DNA of 19,192 nucleotides from assembly GCA_016302585.1 (NCBI GenBank), contig JAEDNI010000034.1, forward strand, positions 1 to 19,192, in the 5' to 3' direction. Below, piece by piece: positions 6,625 through 14,700 of the stretch; position 1 is the first letter of the stretch; each line of letters opens with the position of its first letter. The notes beneath the pieces are model-generated. The model did no database searches. It had not been told where the DNA came from and saw only the letters and a program-made list of their open reading frames with translations. The DNA is from Paludibacteraceae bacterium. Its GTDB lineage: Bacteria > Bacteroidota > Bacteroidia > Bacteroidales > Paludibacteraceae. The position numbers and the translations under genes were made by a program.

Positions 6625-8106
6625 TTATAGGGATTTTAATGTCTGGCATAACCATTGGTAGCATCGATTTGTGCTCGGGATAGACAGCCGTTCCTGCGGA
6701 GAGTGAACGCCGTACATCTGCGGACCGATAGAAACCATATCCAGATACGGATATTTCTCCAGGAACAAACCGCACTCAAGCCCCGCATGGATAGCCAGCA
6801 CTTCGGGTTCGGCATGGAAGAGGTCGGAGTAGGCTTTCTTTACCACCTCCAGCAGTTCCGATTGGGGATTTGGAGCCCAACCCGGGTAGCCGTCACCGTG
6901 TGTGACCTCATCGCAGGCTAATGACAATGCCTGCTCCACCGCCCATTTGAGATGGTGTTTCGAAGCCTCGATGGACGAACGCTGCGAGGTGTTGACTTCG
7001 ACAACCCCTCTCCGGCTCTCCCCACAAGGGAGAGAGGTGTCTTCATACATTTTGATGGAAGCGAGGTTAGTCGATGTCTCTACCAGTCCCGGCATCTCTT
7101 TGCTCATGGCGATCATGCCGTGCGGACATTCGCAAAGAGCCATGATGAGACGGTAAGCCTTTTCTGCAGGAATGAATACCTCCGGCATATCGCAAGTCTC
7201 GAGTTCAAGACGCATGTCTTTTTCCACTTCGCCGAAGACGCCTTCCATCTGCGCTACGAAATGATTCCATTCGATACGAATCTGCTCTTTGTACGCCATA
7301 GGGATCGCGATGACCGCTTCTGCTTCCCGCGCGATGGCATTGCGGAGGTTTCCTCCGTTAATAGCCGCCAGCTGTACTTCCGTTTGCGGCCATATCCGCG
7401 CTAAGAACCAAACAATGAGTTGATTGGCATTGGCGCGACCTTTGTTGATGTCATCGCCGGAGTGGCCGCCCATTAAGCCACCGACTGAAAGTCGGATGGC
7501 TAACCTATTTACCATTTGGTCATTTACCATTTGATCATTTATGACCGGTTCGTAATGCATTTTGGCGAGGGTGTCAATGCCACCGGCGCAGCCGATGAAG
7601 ATCTGGCCGTCATCCTCGGAGTCGATATTGATGAGGCGTTTATGTTTGAGCATGCCATCCTGCAGTTTCATTGCGCCGGTCAGCCCTGTCTCTTCATCGA
7701 CGGTAAAGAGACACTCGATAGCCGGGTGCGGCAGGTTCGGATCGGTGATAGCGGCAAGTGCCATCGCAATACCAATACCATCGTCCGCACCGAGGGTGGT
7801 TCCTTTGGCTTTGAGCCACTCGCCATCCACGTAGGTCTCGATCGGATCACGCATGAAATCGTGCTGCACATTCCCGTCTTTCTCCGCTACCATATCCATG
7901 TGCGCCTGCAGGATGACGCCCTCATGGTTTTCGTATCCGGGTGTAGCAGGAACACGCATAATGACGTTCATCGCTTCATCCGCGATGCACTCGATCTGAT
8001 GGTCAGCGGCGAAATCCTGTAACCATTTACTGATTTGTTCCTCGTGTTTCGAGGGGCGCGGCACCTTGCAGATCTCTGCAAAGATGTCAAATACTCTGTT
8101 GCTCAT
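6625..8106 (-). CDS. pepD: Aminoacyl-histidine dipeptidase (peptidase M20C)
   Basis: This zinc dipeptidase cleaves Xaa-His and other dipeptides in the cytoplasm; 493 residues, family-typical. The metal and catalytic residues are in place: His69 and Asp71 in AHMDMV, Asp108/Asp109 in LGADDGIG, Glu138/Glu139 in VDEETGLTGA, Asp162 in NIDSEDDG, His215 in GGHSGDD, and the C-terminal HAGLECG and GVHSPQE. Two stretches look added. Residues about 189-200 (INDQMVNDQMVN) come from a 15-bp tandem repeat. Residues about 356-367 (DTSLPCGESRRG) come from a palindromic element, where I recall related proteins having a short turn. The ATG at 8106 lies inside the 3' end of the MATE gene (20-nt overlap), so the two are co-translated. 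Confidence 0.94.
   Translation of the reverse strand: MSNRVFDIFAEICKVPRPSKHEEQISKWLQDFAADHQIECIADEAMNVIMRVPATPGYENHEGVILQAHMDMVAEKDGNVQHDFMRDPIETYVDGEWLKAKGTTLGADDGIGIAMALAAITDPNLPHPAIECLFTVDEETGLTGAMKLQDGMLKHKRLINIDSEDDGQIFIGCAGGIDTLAKMHYEPVINDQMVNDQMVNRLAIRLSVGGLMGGHSGDDINKGRANANQLIVWFLARIWPQTEVQLAAINGGNLRNAIAREAEAVIAIPMAYKEQIRIEWNHFVAQMEGVFGEVEKDMRLELETCDMPEVFIPAEKAYRLIMALCECPHGMIAMSKEMPGLVETSTNLASIKMYEDTSLPCGESRRGVVEVNTSQRSSIEASKHHLKWAVEQALSLACDEVTHGDGYPGWAPNPQSELLEVVKKAYSDLFHAEPEVLAIHAGLECGLFLEKYPYLDMVSIGPQMYGVHSPQERLSIPSTNRCYQWLCQTLKSL
7004..7038 (-). repeat. Palindromic (REP-like) element inserted in pepD
   Basis: On the plus strand CTCTCCC (7016-7022) and GGGAGAG (7028-7034) form a perfect 7-bp stem with a 5-nt loop. 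An alternative outer pairing is CCTCTC (7007-7012) with GAGAGG (7032-7037). The pyrimidine-rich and purine-rich halves are unlike the surrounding codons. It adds about 12 codons in frame to pepD. It resembles the dispersed CTCTCCC-TTGTG-GGGAGAG type palindromes that I recall from Bacteroidetes genomes; I could not check this. Confidence 0.6.
7507..7536 (+). repeat. 15-bp tandem repeat in pepD
   Basis: The units are ATTTACC-ATTTGGTC and ATTTACC-ATTTGATC, that is a 7-mer plus an 8-mer, twice, followed by another ATTTA. On the minus strand this encodes NDQMV twice. ATTTACC fits the 7-bp family consensus. Bases 7507-7526 are identical to 15563-15582 at the miaA start. Confidence 0.85.
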
Positions 8107-9493
8107 ATTTCAATCGTTTTAGTTGTCTGTTAAACCGTATATGGAAAAGGACGGACGGGATCGCAAGGGCGATGACGAACGCCATCCACATGCCTTTGGC
8201 GCCAAGACCGGCAGGGAAGGTCAGATATATTCCGAGGGGCAGGGCGATACCTATATAGGCGAAGAGGGCGATACGCATGGGGACGCGTACATCCTGAATG
8301 CCCCGCAGCATGGCGGCTCCGATACACTGGAGTCCGTCGGTGTACTGGAAGAGCGCGCCTAGCACCAGCAAGGTAGAGGCGATATTCACCACCTCGGGGT
8401 CGTTGGTGAAGATATAAGGGATCTGGTAGCGGAAGAAAAACATGATACTTGCGCCGATGGTGTTCATAAGAAGACAGAGATGGATGGAGGCGGTGGATGC
8501 CATTCGCACGGCGTGTAGGTCGCCTTTGCCGAGTTGATGGGAGACGCGGATGGTGGTAGCTGCTCCGATGCCTTGCGCCAACATAAAAGTAAGGTCACAC
8601 ATCTGGTTGGCGACGTGGTGCGCCGCCAGGGTTTCCTTGCTGATCCAGCCGATGATGATGAAAGAGGCGGTGAAGAGGAAAGCCTCCGCAAAAGACTGCA
8701 AACCGATAGGTGTTCCGAGGGCTATCAAGTGCTCCACTTCGCGCCGCGAAATCATCCATCGACGGATGGATCGAAGATATCGACGCCATTCGATTTTGCA
8801 TGCCATCGCGATAAAGAAACAAACCGGCATGAGAAGTCGCGCAATAAGCGTTGCCCATCCAGCTCCTTCTGCTCCCATGGGTTCAAAGCCCCAATGACCG
8901 AAGATGAAGACCCAGTTAAGAAGAATATTCAGGAGATTACACCCCACGGTAATCATCATTGCCACGAAGGTGTTTCCGAGCCCCTCCAAGAACTGCTTGG
9001 AGAAGCAGAATAGCAGGAACGGAATGATAGAAAGCACAATTAAAATAAAGTACGGGCGCGCGCATGCGGAGACATCGGGTTCTTGCCCGAAATAGTCGAG
9101 GTACGGGATACACGGCACCAACAAGGCCAAGGAGAGAATGCTGACGAGCGCGGTAAAAACAAGGCCATTCGCAAGATACGAACTGATTTGCTCATGTTTA
9201 TGGGCTATCTCCTCATCCGTCGTTCCTTGCTGCAGCAGTTTCTCCAATCGTCCATGCACATGTCCTACCAGCGGCGTGATACCCATCAATGCACCCATGG
9301 AGAAGACCATGACGGTGAAGAAGATGGCGTTGGAGAAACTCACCGCCGCCAAATCCGTTGTGCCATAGTGACCGACCATGATCGAGTCCGCCAAACCAAC
9401 CATCGCCGCACCTAATTGGGTAAGCATCACGGGGAACGCCACTTGCAAGTTGCGTTTGTAATAAGGCAAATATGTGCGAAACGAATAGGTCAT
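8087..9493 (-). CDS. MATE family efflux transporter
   Basis: This is an inner-membrane multidrug/toxin exporter driven by Na+ or H+, 468 residues from the chosen start. The N-terminal motif FPVMLTQLGAAMVGLADSIMVGHYGTTDLAA is family-typical, and hydrophobic stretches suggest about 12 membrane segments in two halves. The second half begins at IALGTPIGLQSFAEAFLF. The substrate cannot be told. An upstream start at 9538 is possible, but it would lie before the promoter -7 box (9509-9516). The ATG at 9493 fits both the promoter and the family N-terminus. The stop lies 20 nt inside pepD. The gene is divergent from the outer-membrane barrel gene with overlapping promoters. Confidence 0.93.
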   Translation of the reverse strand: MTYSFRTYLPYYKRNLQVAFPVMLTQLGAAMVGLADSIMVGHYGTTDLAAVSFSNAIFFTVMVFSMGALMGITPLVGHVHGRLEKLLQQGTTDEEIAHKHEQISSYLANGLVFTALVSILSLALLVPCIPYLDYFGQEPDVSACARPYFILIVLSIIPFLLFCFSKQFLEGLGNTFVAMMITVGCNLLNILLNWVFIFGHWGFEPMGAEGAGWATLIARLLMPVCFFIAMACKIEWRRYLRSIRRWMISRREVEHLIALGTPIGLQSFAEAFLFTASFIIIGWISKETLAAHHVANQMCDLTFMLAQGIGAATTIRVSHQLGKGDLHAVRMASTASIHLCLLMNTIGASIMFFFRYQIPYIFTNDPEVVNIASTLLVLGALFQYTDGLQCIGAAMLRGIQDVRVPMRIALFAYIGIALPLGIYLTFPAGLGAKGMWMAFVIALAIPSVLFHIRFNRQLKRLKYEQQSI

Positions 9494-9508
9494 ACCACAA
9501 ATCGGGCA

Positions 9509-9539
9509 CAAAGATACAAAAAAAATTGCATATATCAAA
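9509..9539 (-). promoter_or_regulatory. Promoter of the MATE-pepD unit
   Basis: On the minus strand: TTTG (9539-9536), 19 bases, TATCTTTG (9516-9509), then TGCCCGA. The leader to the ATG at 9493 is only about 12 nt. It overlaps the divergent promoter at 9526-9556 by 14 bases, so the two -33 regions interleave and polymerases may compete. Confidence 0.75.
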
Positions 9540-9556
9540 AAAAAAGCGTACCTTTG
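9526..9556 (+). promoter_or_regulatory. Promoter of the outer-membrane barrel gene
   Basis: TTG at 9526-9528 (ATTG as four bases), 20 bases with an A9 tract, then TACCTTTG at 9549-9556 followed by CAGCCG. The start codon at 9566 is only 9 bases after the -7 box, so the mRNA is leaderless or nearly so. Confidence 0.72.
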
Positions 9557-9565
9557 CAGCCGATT

Positions 9566-10333
9566 ATGAAAAAATTAGGAATAATTTTGTTATTTCTGGC
9601 CCTTTCGACGGGCTTCATCCTAGCGGATGATAACGATAAACTGGCATACCAGATAGCGGACAACACCTTCTTTGATCCGACGCGCAAAGAGCAGACCAAG
9701 GAAGCCTATGATTTCCGTGTGGATTATCGTCTGGAGGTTGGATACGTCCAGCATTGGCAACGTACGCGTAGAATCAGTTATCCGGATATGTACTTGCACG
9801 GTATTCGTCTGGGTGCTACGTTCTCGTTCGCGCTACCTATGCGTTTTGATCTCCAGACGGGATTGCTCTATACCTTGGTATACGGACGGAATGACCAGCA
9901 TTGGCGCTCGATCGATGCCCCTTCCGTGCAGACCGAGTATATTCGCCATCGCGTATTGGAGCATAACCTGACGATTCCGGTTCGCTTGTACTATACCATT
10001 CCTTTGTGGAAGCAGCTCAACCTCTTCTTCTTTACCGGTCCGCAGCTCCATATCGGCTTGGCGGAGAACGACTATCTGAAGGACTATCTCAGCGATGGTA
10101 CCAAGACTTGGTTGGAGAGCATCGGTGTGCCTACCGAGCCTTATGATCGAATGGCAGATCAAGTCATTCGCGCAAATATCCAATGGGGATTAGGCGGCGG
10201 TCTGGAGTGGGATCGATATCGCTTGCAGGCGGGTTATGACTTCGGTTTAAATAACCTCGTTAAGCATCAGAAGACGAAAGATCAGTATATGGCCGAGTGG
10301 GGTTGGTTCGTCAGTTTCTCATATAAGTTCTGA
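9566..10333 (+). CDS. Outer-membrane beta-barrel protein, secreted
   Basis: A 255-residue exported protein. The signal peptide is MKKLGIILLFLALSTGFILA, with cleavage probable before DDND. The rest shows amphipathic strands with aromatic girdles: FRVDYRLEVGYVQHW, LHGIRLGATFSF, MRFDLQTGLLYTLVYG, NLTIPVRLYYTIP, LNLFFFTGPQLHIGL, RLQAGYDFGLNNL. The C-terminus is WGWFVSFSYKF, ending in Phe as in outer-membrane barrels. It resembles the PorT/OMP_b-brl family of Bacteroidetes; the role is unknown. An ATG-less extension to 9416 is open but lies upstream of the promoter, so the start is 9566. It ends at a terminator shared with the convergent C69 gene. Confidence 0.82.
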   Translation: MKKLGIILLFLALSTGFILADDNDKLAYQIADNTFFDPTRKEQTKEAYDFRVDYRLEVGYVQHWQRTRRISYPDMYLHGIRLGATFSFALPMRFDLQTGLLYTLVYGRNDQHWRSIDAPSVQTEYIRHRVLEHNLTIPVRLYYTIPLWKQLNLFFFTGPQLHIGLAENDYLKDYLSDGTKTWLESIGVPTEPYDRMADQVIRANIQWGLGGGLEWDRYRLQAGYDFGLNNLVKHQKTKDQYMAEWGWFVSFSYKF

Positions 10334-10357
10334 TCATCCATCACCAAAGACCCATAG

Positions 10358-10386
10358 AAAAGCCTCTCGTTTGAGAGGCCTTTTTT
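10358..10386. terminator. Bidirectional terminator between convergent genes
   Basis: GCCTCTC (10362-10368), loop GTTT, GAGAGGC (10373-10379), flanked by AAAA and TTTTTT. It ends the barrel gene on the plus strand. It overlaps the stop codon of the minus-strand C69 dipeptidase (10385-10387) and can end that operon too. Confidence 0.9.
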
Positions 10387-12118
10387 ACTCATGGGTGATC
10401 TCCGGAGCTACTTTGCGTAAGAACTCTTCCGGGAAAGCCAAGCGGTTCGGACCGCAACTGTGTCCGTATTGATTTCGCTTGAACTGTCCGTTCTCTTCTT
10501 TGCGCTCTTGTCCGTCGATGAACTTCGTGACGAGGTAGATATACAGTCGCTGCCAGTCAGCCACGAGGTTCTCTGCCTGCGAGCAGGAATAGGAAGTCAG
10601 GAATGCCCGAGCCTCTTCCTCGTTCAGCCCGGCGGCTTGTGCATCTACGCCGGGAATCTGCATATTGAATTTATCATCCCATGCCAATTGCAGTTCGCGA
10701 ATATGCGGATACATGCGGCTATACTTGGTGTAGGCCCAGTTGGCCACGATGTTGAACGTCCACCAGGCGCTGGTCGGCGAGAAAGTAAAACTATCTCCAT
10801 TGTCTTCCGCAAAGCACTCCGGAATATGATTAATCCGGCAATACATCGGGGTATAGCAGCTGCAAGCTGCATCGTCAACGCCGAACCAGAAGATTCCGCC
10901 TATTTTCGGGTCCACAAACGACCGCATCTGGGCGATAAACGACCAGGCTGTCTGTTGTGTAGCCGTCGGGCGCTCATACCAGTATTGAAGCGTGTCCGTC
11001 CCTTCTACAGCTACTTTGAATCCCAATCCTCCATAGCGGAGTTTGCTGTTCCAGGGACCGGCATCGGTGCCTTGCGTGATATCGAGCGGCGTACCTTTGT
11101 ATTCATCGCGCATACATTCCTTGAGGTCCTGTACACTCACTTTGCGATTCGGAACAATCCACAGCGGCATATGCTCTCCTGCGTCCTTTCCGTTTGTCTC
11201 GCGGAAGGTGGTACCGGTAGCATAGTCAAAATACCGGTCCATATCATTGCTGAAATGGCGGAAGAAAGACCATACGCGTGCCTCGCAAACATATAAACCG
11301 CTGAACTCGAACGGGTTATAAGCCGCCTGATAGGAGAAGTCTTTGTCCTCCCCGCTGAAGAAACCTTTCTCGCGTGCCAAAGAGATCACCTCTTTATCCC
11401 ACATCCAGTCGCCGTTACATACGCAGTTCAGTTTCTTTTCCAGCCGTTTCTGCTCCTTGGCTACCTTGCTGCTTACCTTCACTTTGCGTCCGATAGGAAG
11501 CGTCGTGATACGTGCCTGATTAGCATGAGCGGCAATGGCATAGTCCGGAATCCGCACAGCTACCCACGCTGCACCTTTCTTACCCGGACCCTTCCCGATC
11601 AGGTCCAACATCCATACTTCGTTCGGGTCGCCGATAGAGAAGGTCTCGCCTTCCGAAGCATATCCGTGCTCGTTCACCAGTGTGATCATCCATTCGATGG
11701 CTTCGCGCGCCGTCTTACTGCGCTCCAGCGCAATATAAATTAGGCTGCCATAATCCACACCGACGGTGTCCCACAGCGCTTCACGGCCACCCCAAGTGGT
11801 CTCACCTATCGTCACTTGATGCTCGTTCATATTACCTACTACCGAGTAGGTGTGCGCTACTTGAGGAATCGACCCTTGCGGACGACCGGTGTCCCAGTCG
11901 TACACCTCACGAACGGCTCCCTCCGGATAATCTGCGGCAGGAGAGAAATGCAGAAAACCGTACATGCCGTACGAGTCAGCGGCATACGAAATCATTGTAC
12001 TGCCGTCTACCGAGGCGTCTTTGCCCACGAGGAAGTTGGTACACGCGCTGATAGTTGATAGTTGAAAGTTGAAAGTTAAAAGAAGCAGCAGGGCTGCTAA
12101 TAGTCTAAGCTGTTTCAT
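10385..12118 (-). CDS. Secreted C69 family dipeptidase
   Basis: This is an N-terminal nucleophile hydrolase of the C69/U34 family, 577 residues, probably cleaving dipeptides in the periplasm. The signal peptide covers residues 1-25 and cleavage exposes the nucleophile Cys26 in SACTNFLVGKDAS. Family motifs follow: DGSTMISYAADSYG, HTYSVVGNMNEHQVTIGETTWGGRE, and EWMITLVNEHGYASEGETFSIGDPNEVWMLDLIGKG. FWFGVDDAACSCYTPMYCRI lies further on. Its ATG overlaps the glycogen synthase stop (ATGA at 12115-12118). Residues 15-25 of the signal peptide are encoded by TTTCAAC/TATCAAC units. A functional link to glycogen is not obvious. Confidence 0.93.
   Translation of the reverse strand: MKQLRLLAALLLLLTFNFQLSTISACTNFLVGKDASVDGSTMISYAADSYGMYGFLHFSPAADYPEGAVREVYDWDTGRPQGSIPQVAHTYSVVGNMNEHQVTIGETTWGGREALWDTVGVDYGSLIYIALERSKTAREAIEWMITLVNEHGYASEGETFSIGDPNEVWMLDLIGKGPGKKGAAWVAVRIPDYAIAAHANQARITTLPIGRKVKVSSKVAKEQKRLEKKLNCVCNGDWMWDKEVISLAREKGFFSGEDKDFSYQAAYNPFEFSGLYVCEARVWSFFRHFSNDMDRYFDYATGTTFRETNGKDAGEHMPLWIVPNRKVSVQDLKECMRDEYKGTPLDITQGTDAGPWNSKLRYGGLGFKVAVEGTDTLQYWYERPTATQQTAWSFIAQMRSFVDPKIGGIFWFGVDDAACSCYTPMYCRINHIPECFAEDNGDSFTFSPTSAWWTFNIVANWAYTKYSRMYPHIRELQLAWDDKFNMQIPGVDAQAAGLNEEEARAFLTSYSCSQAENLVADWQRLYIYLVTKFIDGQERKEENGQFKRNQYGHSCGPNRLAFPEEFLRKVAPEITHE
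12047..12081 (-). repeat. 7-bp array TTTCAAC/TATCAAC in a signal peptide
   Basis: Minus-strand units are TTTTAAC, TTTCAAC, TTTCAAC, TATCAAC, TATCAGC. They encode LTFNFQLSTIS just before the Ala-Cys cleavage site of the C69 dipeptidase. In phase they match the TTTCGCC and ATTCACC units found elsewhere (HWTYNMC). This is the second signal peptide in the window built from such units. Confidence 0.85.
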
Positions 12119-13650
12119 TTTGTATTACGTTTGGTTGTTTTCTTGGGTTTGAGATTGCGGGCTGCGGCTTTGGTAAGCGCGATGGAATAGGCCTCGCGAT
12201 AATATTTGAAGAAGTGCTTCCAGTCGGCTTTCTTCGCTACAGCGGCAGCGGCTTTGCGTGCTTTCTCCGTTTCCTCCGCATTCAGATGCGAGAAACGGAA
12301 GAGTGCATCCGCGATGCGCTCGGTCACTTCGCCGAAGTTGCTGTCGTTGCGATCGATAACGACTACGCCGCCTTGCTCTTTCTGCCGAGCCGCCCATTCG
12401 CCATAACCCGCCAGCGACGTTGTGATGGTCGGTACGTGGAAGGCGCAGGACTCGAGGGGAGTATACCCCCAAGGCTCGTAGTACGACGGGAAGACCGTCA
12501 CGTCCATGCCGATCAGCAGGTCGTAATAACTCATGCCGAAGAGCGGATCGTGTCCGTCCAGATAATACGGCACAAAAACGGTACTTACTTTACCCTTGCG
12601 CGAAGGAGCGCGGTCTAAATATGGAATCATCACAAATGCAATCACCTCGCGTTCGGGTTGCGTGCTGTGATATATCTTTTGTGCTAACTTATCCAGCGCT
12701 ACGGCGAACGCATCGATACCTTTATTCTTCCATTCCAGACGACCGGAGATACAGAGCAATAGTGCGTTCTCAGGTACCTCTCCGCCTAATTTCTCTCTGG
12801 CTACTTTGCGCAGTGCCGTACGGGCTTTCTCGCGCTTGATATCGAACTCCTTACCTTTCGGAACAAAGGTCGGTTCGAATCCGTTCGGAGTCTCGATATC
12901 TACCGGCTTGTCCAGCAATTGCTTGCATTCCCGAGCGGTGATATAACTGACAGTCGTGAAGCAGTCCGCCCAATGAGCCGCTTGTTTCTCCACCGAGTGT
13001 TTGCTCACCATATTCAGCTCGGCTGCCATCTGGTCGCCGTTATACCCCTCGAAATAGTCGTAAAGCGGCTTGCCGTTTCCGGCTATCGAACGACCGATAC
13101 CCGTCGCATGAGTGGTAAACAAGGTCGCTATCTCCGGACAATGATCCTCCAGATAGAAGATAGAGAAAGCGGTCTGCCATTCGTTCGCATGCATGCAGAA
13201 CTTAGGTTTACTAGCGCCTCTATAGTGACCAGTGAGATAGTTATACAAACTCTCCATCACCATGCCGGCTGTATAACTGAATAGACACGACTCGTCATAA
13301 TCACCATAGGCCGCATGGCTCTGCACTTGGAATTTGTTCCAAGCCCAGGCGTAGATGCTGTTTTTTTGCGGCCACATCGCGTCGAACTTCAGCAGGATCG
13401 CTATCGGATCTCCCGGCACTTGCCATCTGCCGATACGAATCGGAATCTCCAATGACCAATCTTTGAGGAGCGACTTGTCCTCCTTAAAGTAGATATCGCT
13501 GTGTGCTCCGAAATCGGGGCCGAAGAAAAAGACCTTGTCCGGGTGCTCTGCTTGCATCGATGCGGCGCGCGTACTGAGTACGGCGTAGATTCCGCCTACG
13601 CGGTTGCATACTTCCCATGAGGTCTCAAAAATATAATCAGGACTTAGCAT
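12115..13650 (-). CDS. Glycogen synthase, GT3-like
   Basis: A 511-residue cytoplasmic glycosyltransferase that extends alpha-1,4-glucan from an NDP-glucose. FETSWEVCNRVGGIYAVLSTRA at 8-29 is the eukaryote-like GT3 signature found in Bacteroidetes, unlike bacterial GlgA (GT5, KTGGL). THATGIGRSIAG lies at 180-191 and LCISGRLEWKNKG at 299-311. The E-x7-E motif is YEPWGYTPLES, with Glu392 and Glu400. The C-terminus is a Lys-rich tail (KPKKTTKRNTK). It lies 12 nt after the PKD lipoprotein and is coupled by a 4-nt overlap to the C69 gene. UDP-glucose is the likely donor by family; the sequence does not prove it. Confidence 0.9.
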   Translation of the reverse strand: MLSPDYIFETSWEVCNRVGGIYAVLSTRAASMQAEHPDKVFFFGPDFGAHSDIYFKEDKSLLKDWSLEIPIRIGRWQVPGDPIAILLKFDAMWPQKNSIYAWAWNKFQVQSHAAYGDYDESCLFSYTAGMVMESLYNYLTGHYRGASKPKFCMHANEWQTAFSIFYLEDHCPEIATLFTTHATGIGRSIAGNGKPLYDYFEGYNGDQMAAELNMVSKHSVEKQAAHWADCFTTVSYITARECKQLLDKPVDIETPNGFEPTFVPKGKEFDIKREKARTALRKVAREKLGGEVPENALLLCISGRLEWKNKGIDAFAVALDKLAQKIYHSTQPEREVIAFVMIPYLDRAPSRKGKVSTVFVPYYLDGHDPLFGMSYYDLLIGMDVTVFPSYYEPWGYTPLESCAFHVPTITTSLAGYGEWAARQKEQGGVVVIDRNDSNFGEVTERIADALFRFSHLNAEETEKARKAAAAVAKKADWKHFFKYYREAYSIALTKAAARNLKPKKTTKRNTK

Positions 13651-13662
13651 GTGTTCTATCGT

Positions 13663-14700
13663 TTATTCGTTAGGAATAGGATTCGCTGCCAATTGGGTCA
13701 CATCGCTCAGGTTGTTCAGCTGCAATGGGGTAGTGACGAACTTATTATTGTCTGACCCGATGAACGGCATGTACCATACGCCTTGCGCATTCGCCCAATA
13801 GATGCGGTTATCTACTGCATCTAACGTCATTGCATTGCACGGCGTTCCGTCGATCAACTCAAGATACGTTCCGTCGATATTGGCTACCCATAACCCTTTT
13901 GCGCGAATGTAAATCTTGCGATTGATGATATGAAAACCTTCCATCTGCGGGAATATCTTCTTCAATTTGCTCAGGTAGAACGTGCTGTCGTTATAGGTCT
14001 GCATCGTATCTTGCTCTATGTTGAGCAGGTAAGTCGTCAACTCATCGGCTTTACGGAGTTTCTCTGCGCGCTCGCCGAAGATACGTTGCATGTAGTCGCC
14101 CGACCCGGTTCGCATACCTATCGAGTTCGTCTCGCGATCCTGGACATCAAACGACTTCCGGACATCCGTTGTATCGCCGTTCATGATCACGCGCAAACGA
14201 ATAGCCAGCGTTGCGGCTTTCGTGAAATAGACGTGCAGCGTCGAGGTACTTGTTGTGGTATCCGTTACCACAATATCCGGATCCTCCGCATCCACCTCCG
14301 TGTCCCATTCATATTCCACCTCGTAGTTATACGGGTTATAGACATTGGCGGTGAAGGTATAGTCCTCGTAGATATAGAAAACGCTGTCTTCGCAAACAAA
14401 GGTAGGAATGGTATCATATACCGTGATTTCCTTGGTCTCGCGCAGCGAATTCTTCTTATCCACTTTCAGCACGACCAGATACGAACCCGGACGTTTATAC
14501 GTATGGCCGGGCGACTTCAAGGTCGAAGTAGCTCCATCGCCGAAAGACCACTCCCATTCCTCTCCCGAGGAACTGAGGTTCGTGAATCGGACGGTCTCTC
14601 CTGCGCGGGGAGCGGTCGGGCTGAACGTGAAGTCCACCTGCGTCTTCCTACAAGCTATCAGCGCGCAGCAAAGCGTCAATAATAGAAACGTTTTTTTCAT
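13663..14700 (-). CDS. PKD-domain lipoprotein
   Basis: A 345-residue lipoprotein. The signal peptide MKKTFLLLTLCCALIAC has a lipobox with the lipidated Cys17. Residues 23-95 form a PKD domain (FTFSPTAPRAGETVRFTNLS, WEWSFGDGATST, GHTYKRPGSYLVVLKV). A second beta-sandwich with EVEYEWDTEV spans about 100-190. A C-terminal region has YWTD-like repeats (IDGTYLELIDG, LDAVDNRIYWANAQGVWYM). It is probably surface-exposed and may bind glycan or protein; the target is unknown. I chose the ATG at 14700; an ATG at 14706 and a GTG at 14715 are also in frame. The 5' end overlaps the 3' end of miaA by 53 nt, so it is read from the miaA transcript. Confidence 0.85.
   Translation of the reverse strand: MKKTFLLLTLCCALIACRKTQVDFTFSPTAPRAGETVRFTNLSSSGEEWEWSFGDGATSTLKSPGHTYKRPGSYLVVLKVDKKNSLRETKEITVYDTIPTFVCEDSVFYIYEDYTFTANVYNPYNYEVEYEWDTEVDAEDPDIVVTDTTTSTSTLHVYFTKAATLAIRLRVIMNGDTTDVRKSFDVQDRETNSIGMRTGSGDYMQRIFGERAEKLRKADELTTYLLNIEQDTMQTYNDSTFYLSKLKKIFPQMEGFHIINRKIYIRAKGLWVANIDGTYLELIDGTPCNAMTLDAVDNRIYWANAQGVWYMPFIGSDNNKFVTTPLQLNNLSDVTQLAANPIPNE

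Noticed and set aside
9494..9538. Upstream start of the MATE protein
   Set aside because: It would start at the -33 box of its own promoter; family N-termini begin near the ATG at 9493.
9416..9565. Upstream extension of the barrel protein
   Set aside because: Lies inside the divergent MATE gene and upstream of the promoter; the signal peptide starts at 9566.
10460..11296. 278-codon plus-strand frame inside the C69 dipeptidase gene
   Set aside because: Antisense shadow; no domain, while the C69 motifs on the other strand are clear.
13930..14682. 250-codon plus-strand frame opposite the PKD lipoprotein
   Set aside because: Arg/His-rich antisense shadow without a start context; the lipobox and PKD motifs are on the minus strand.
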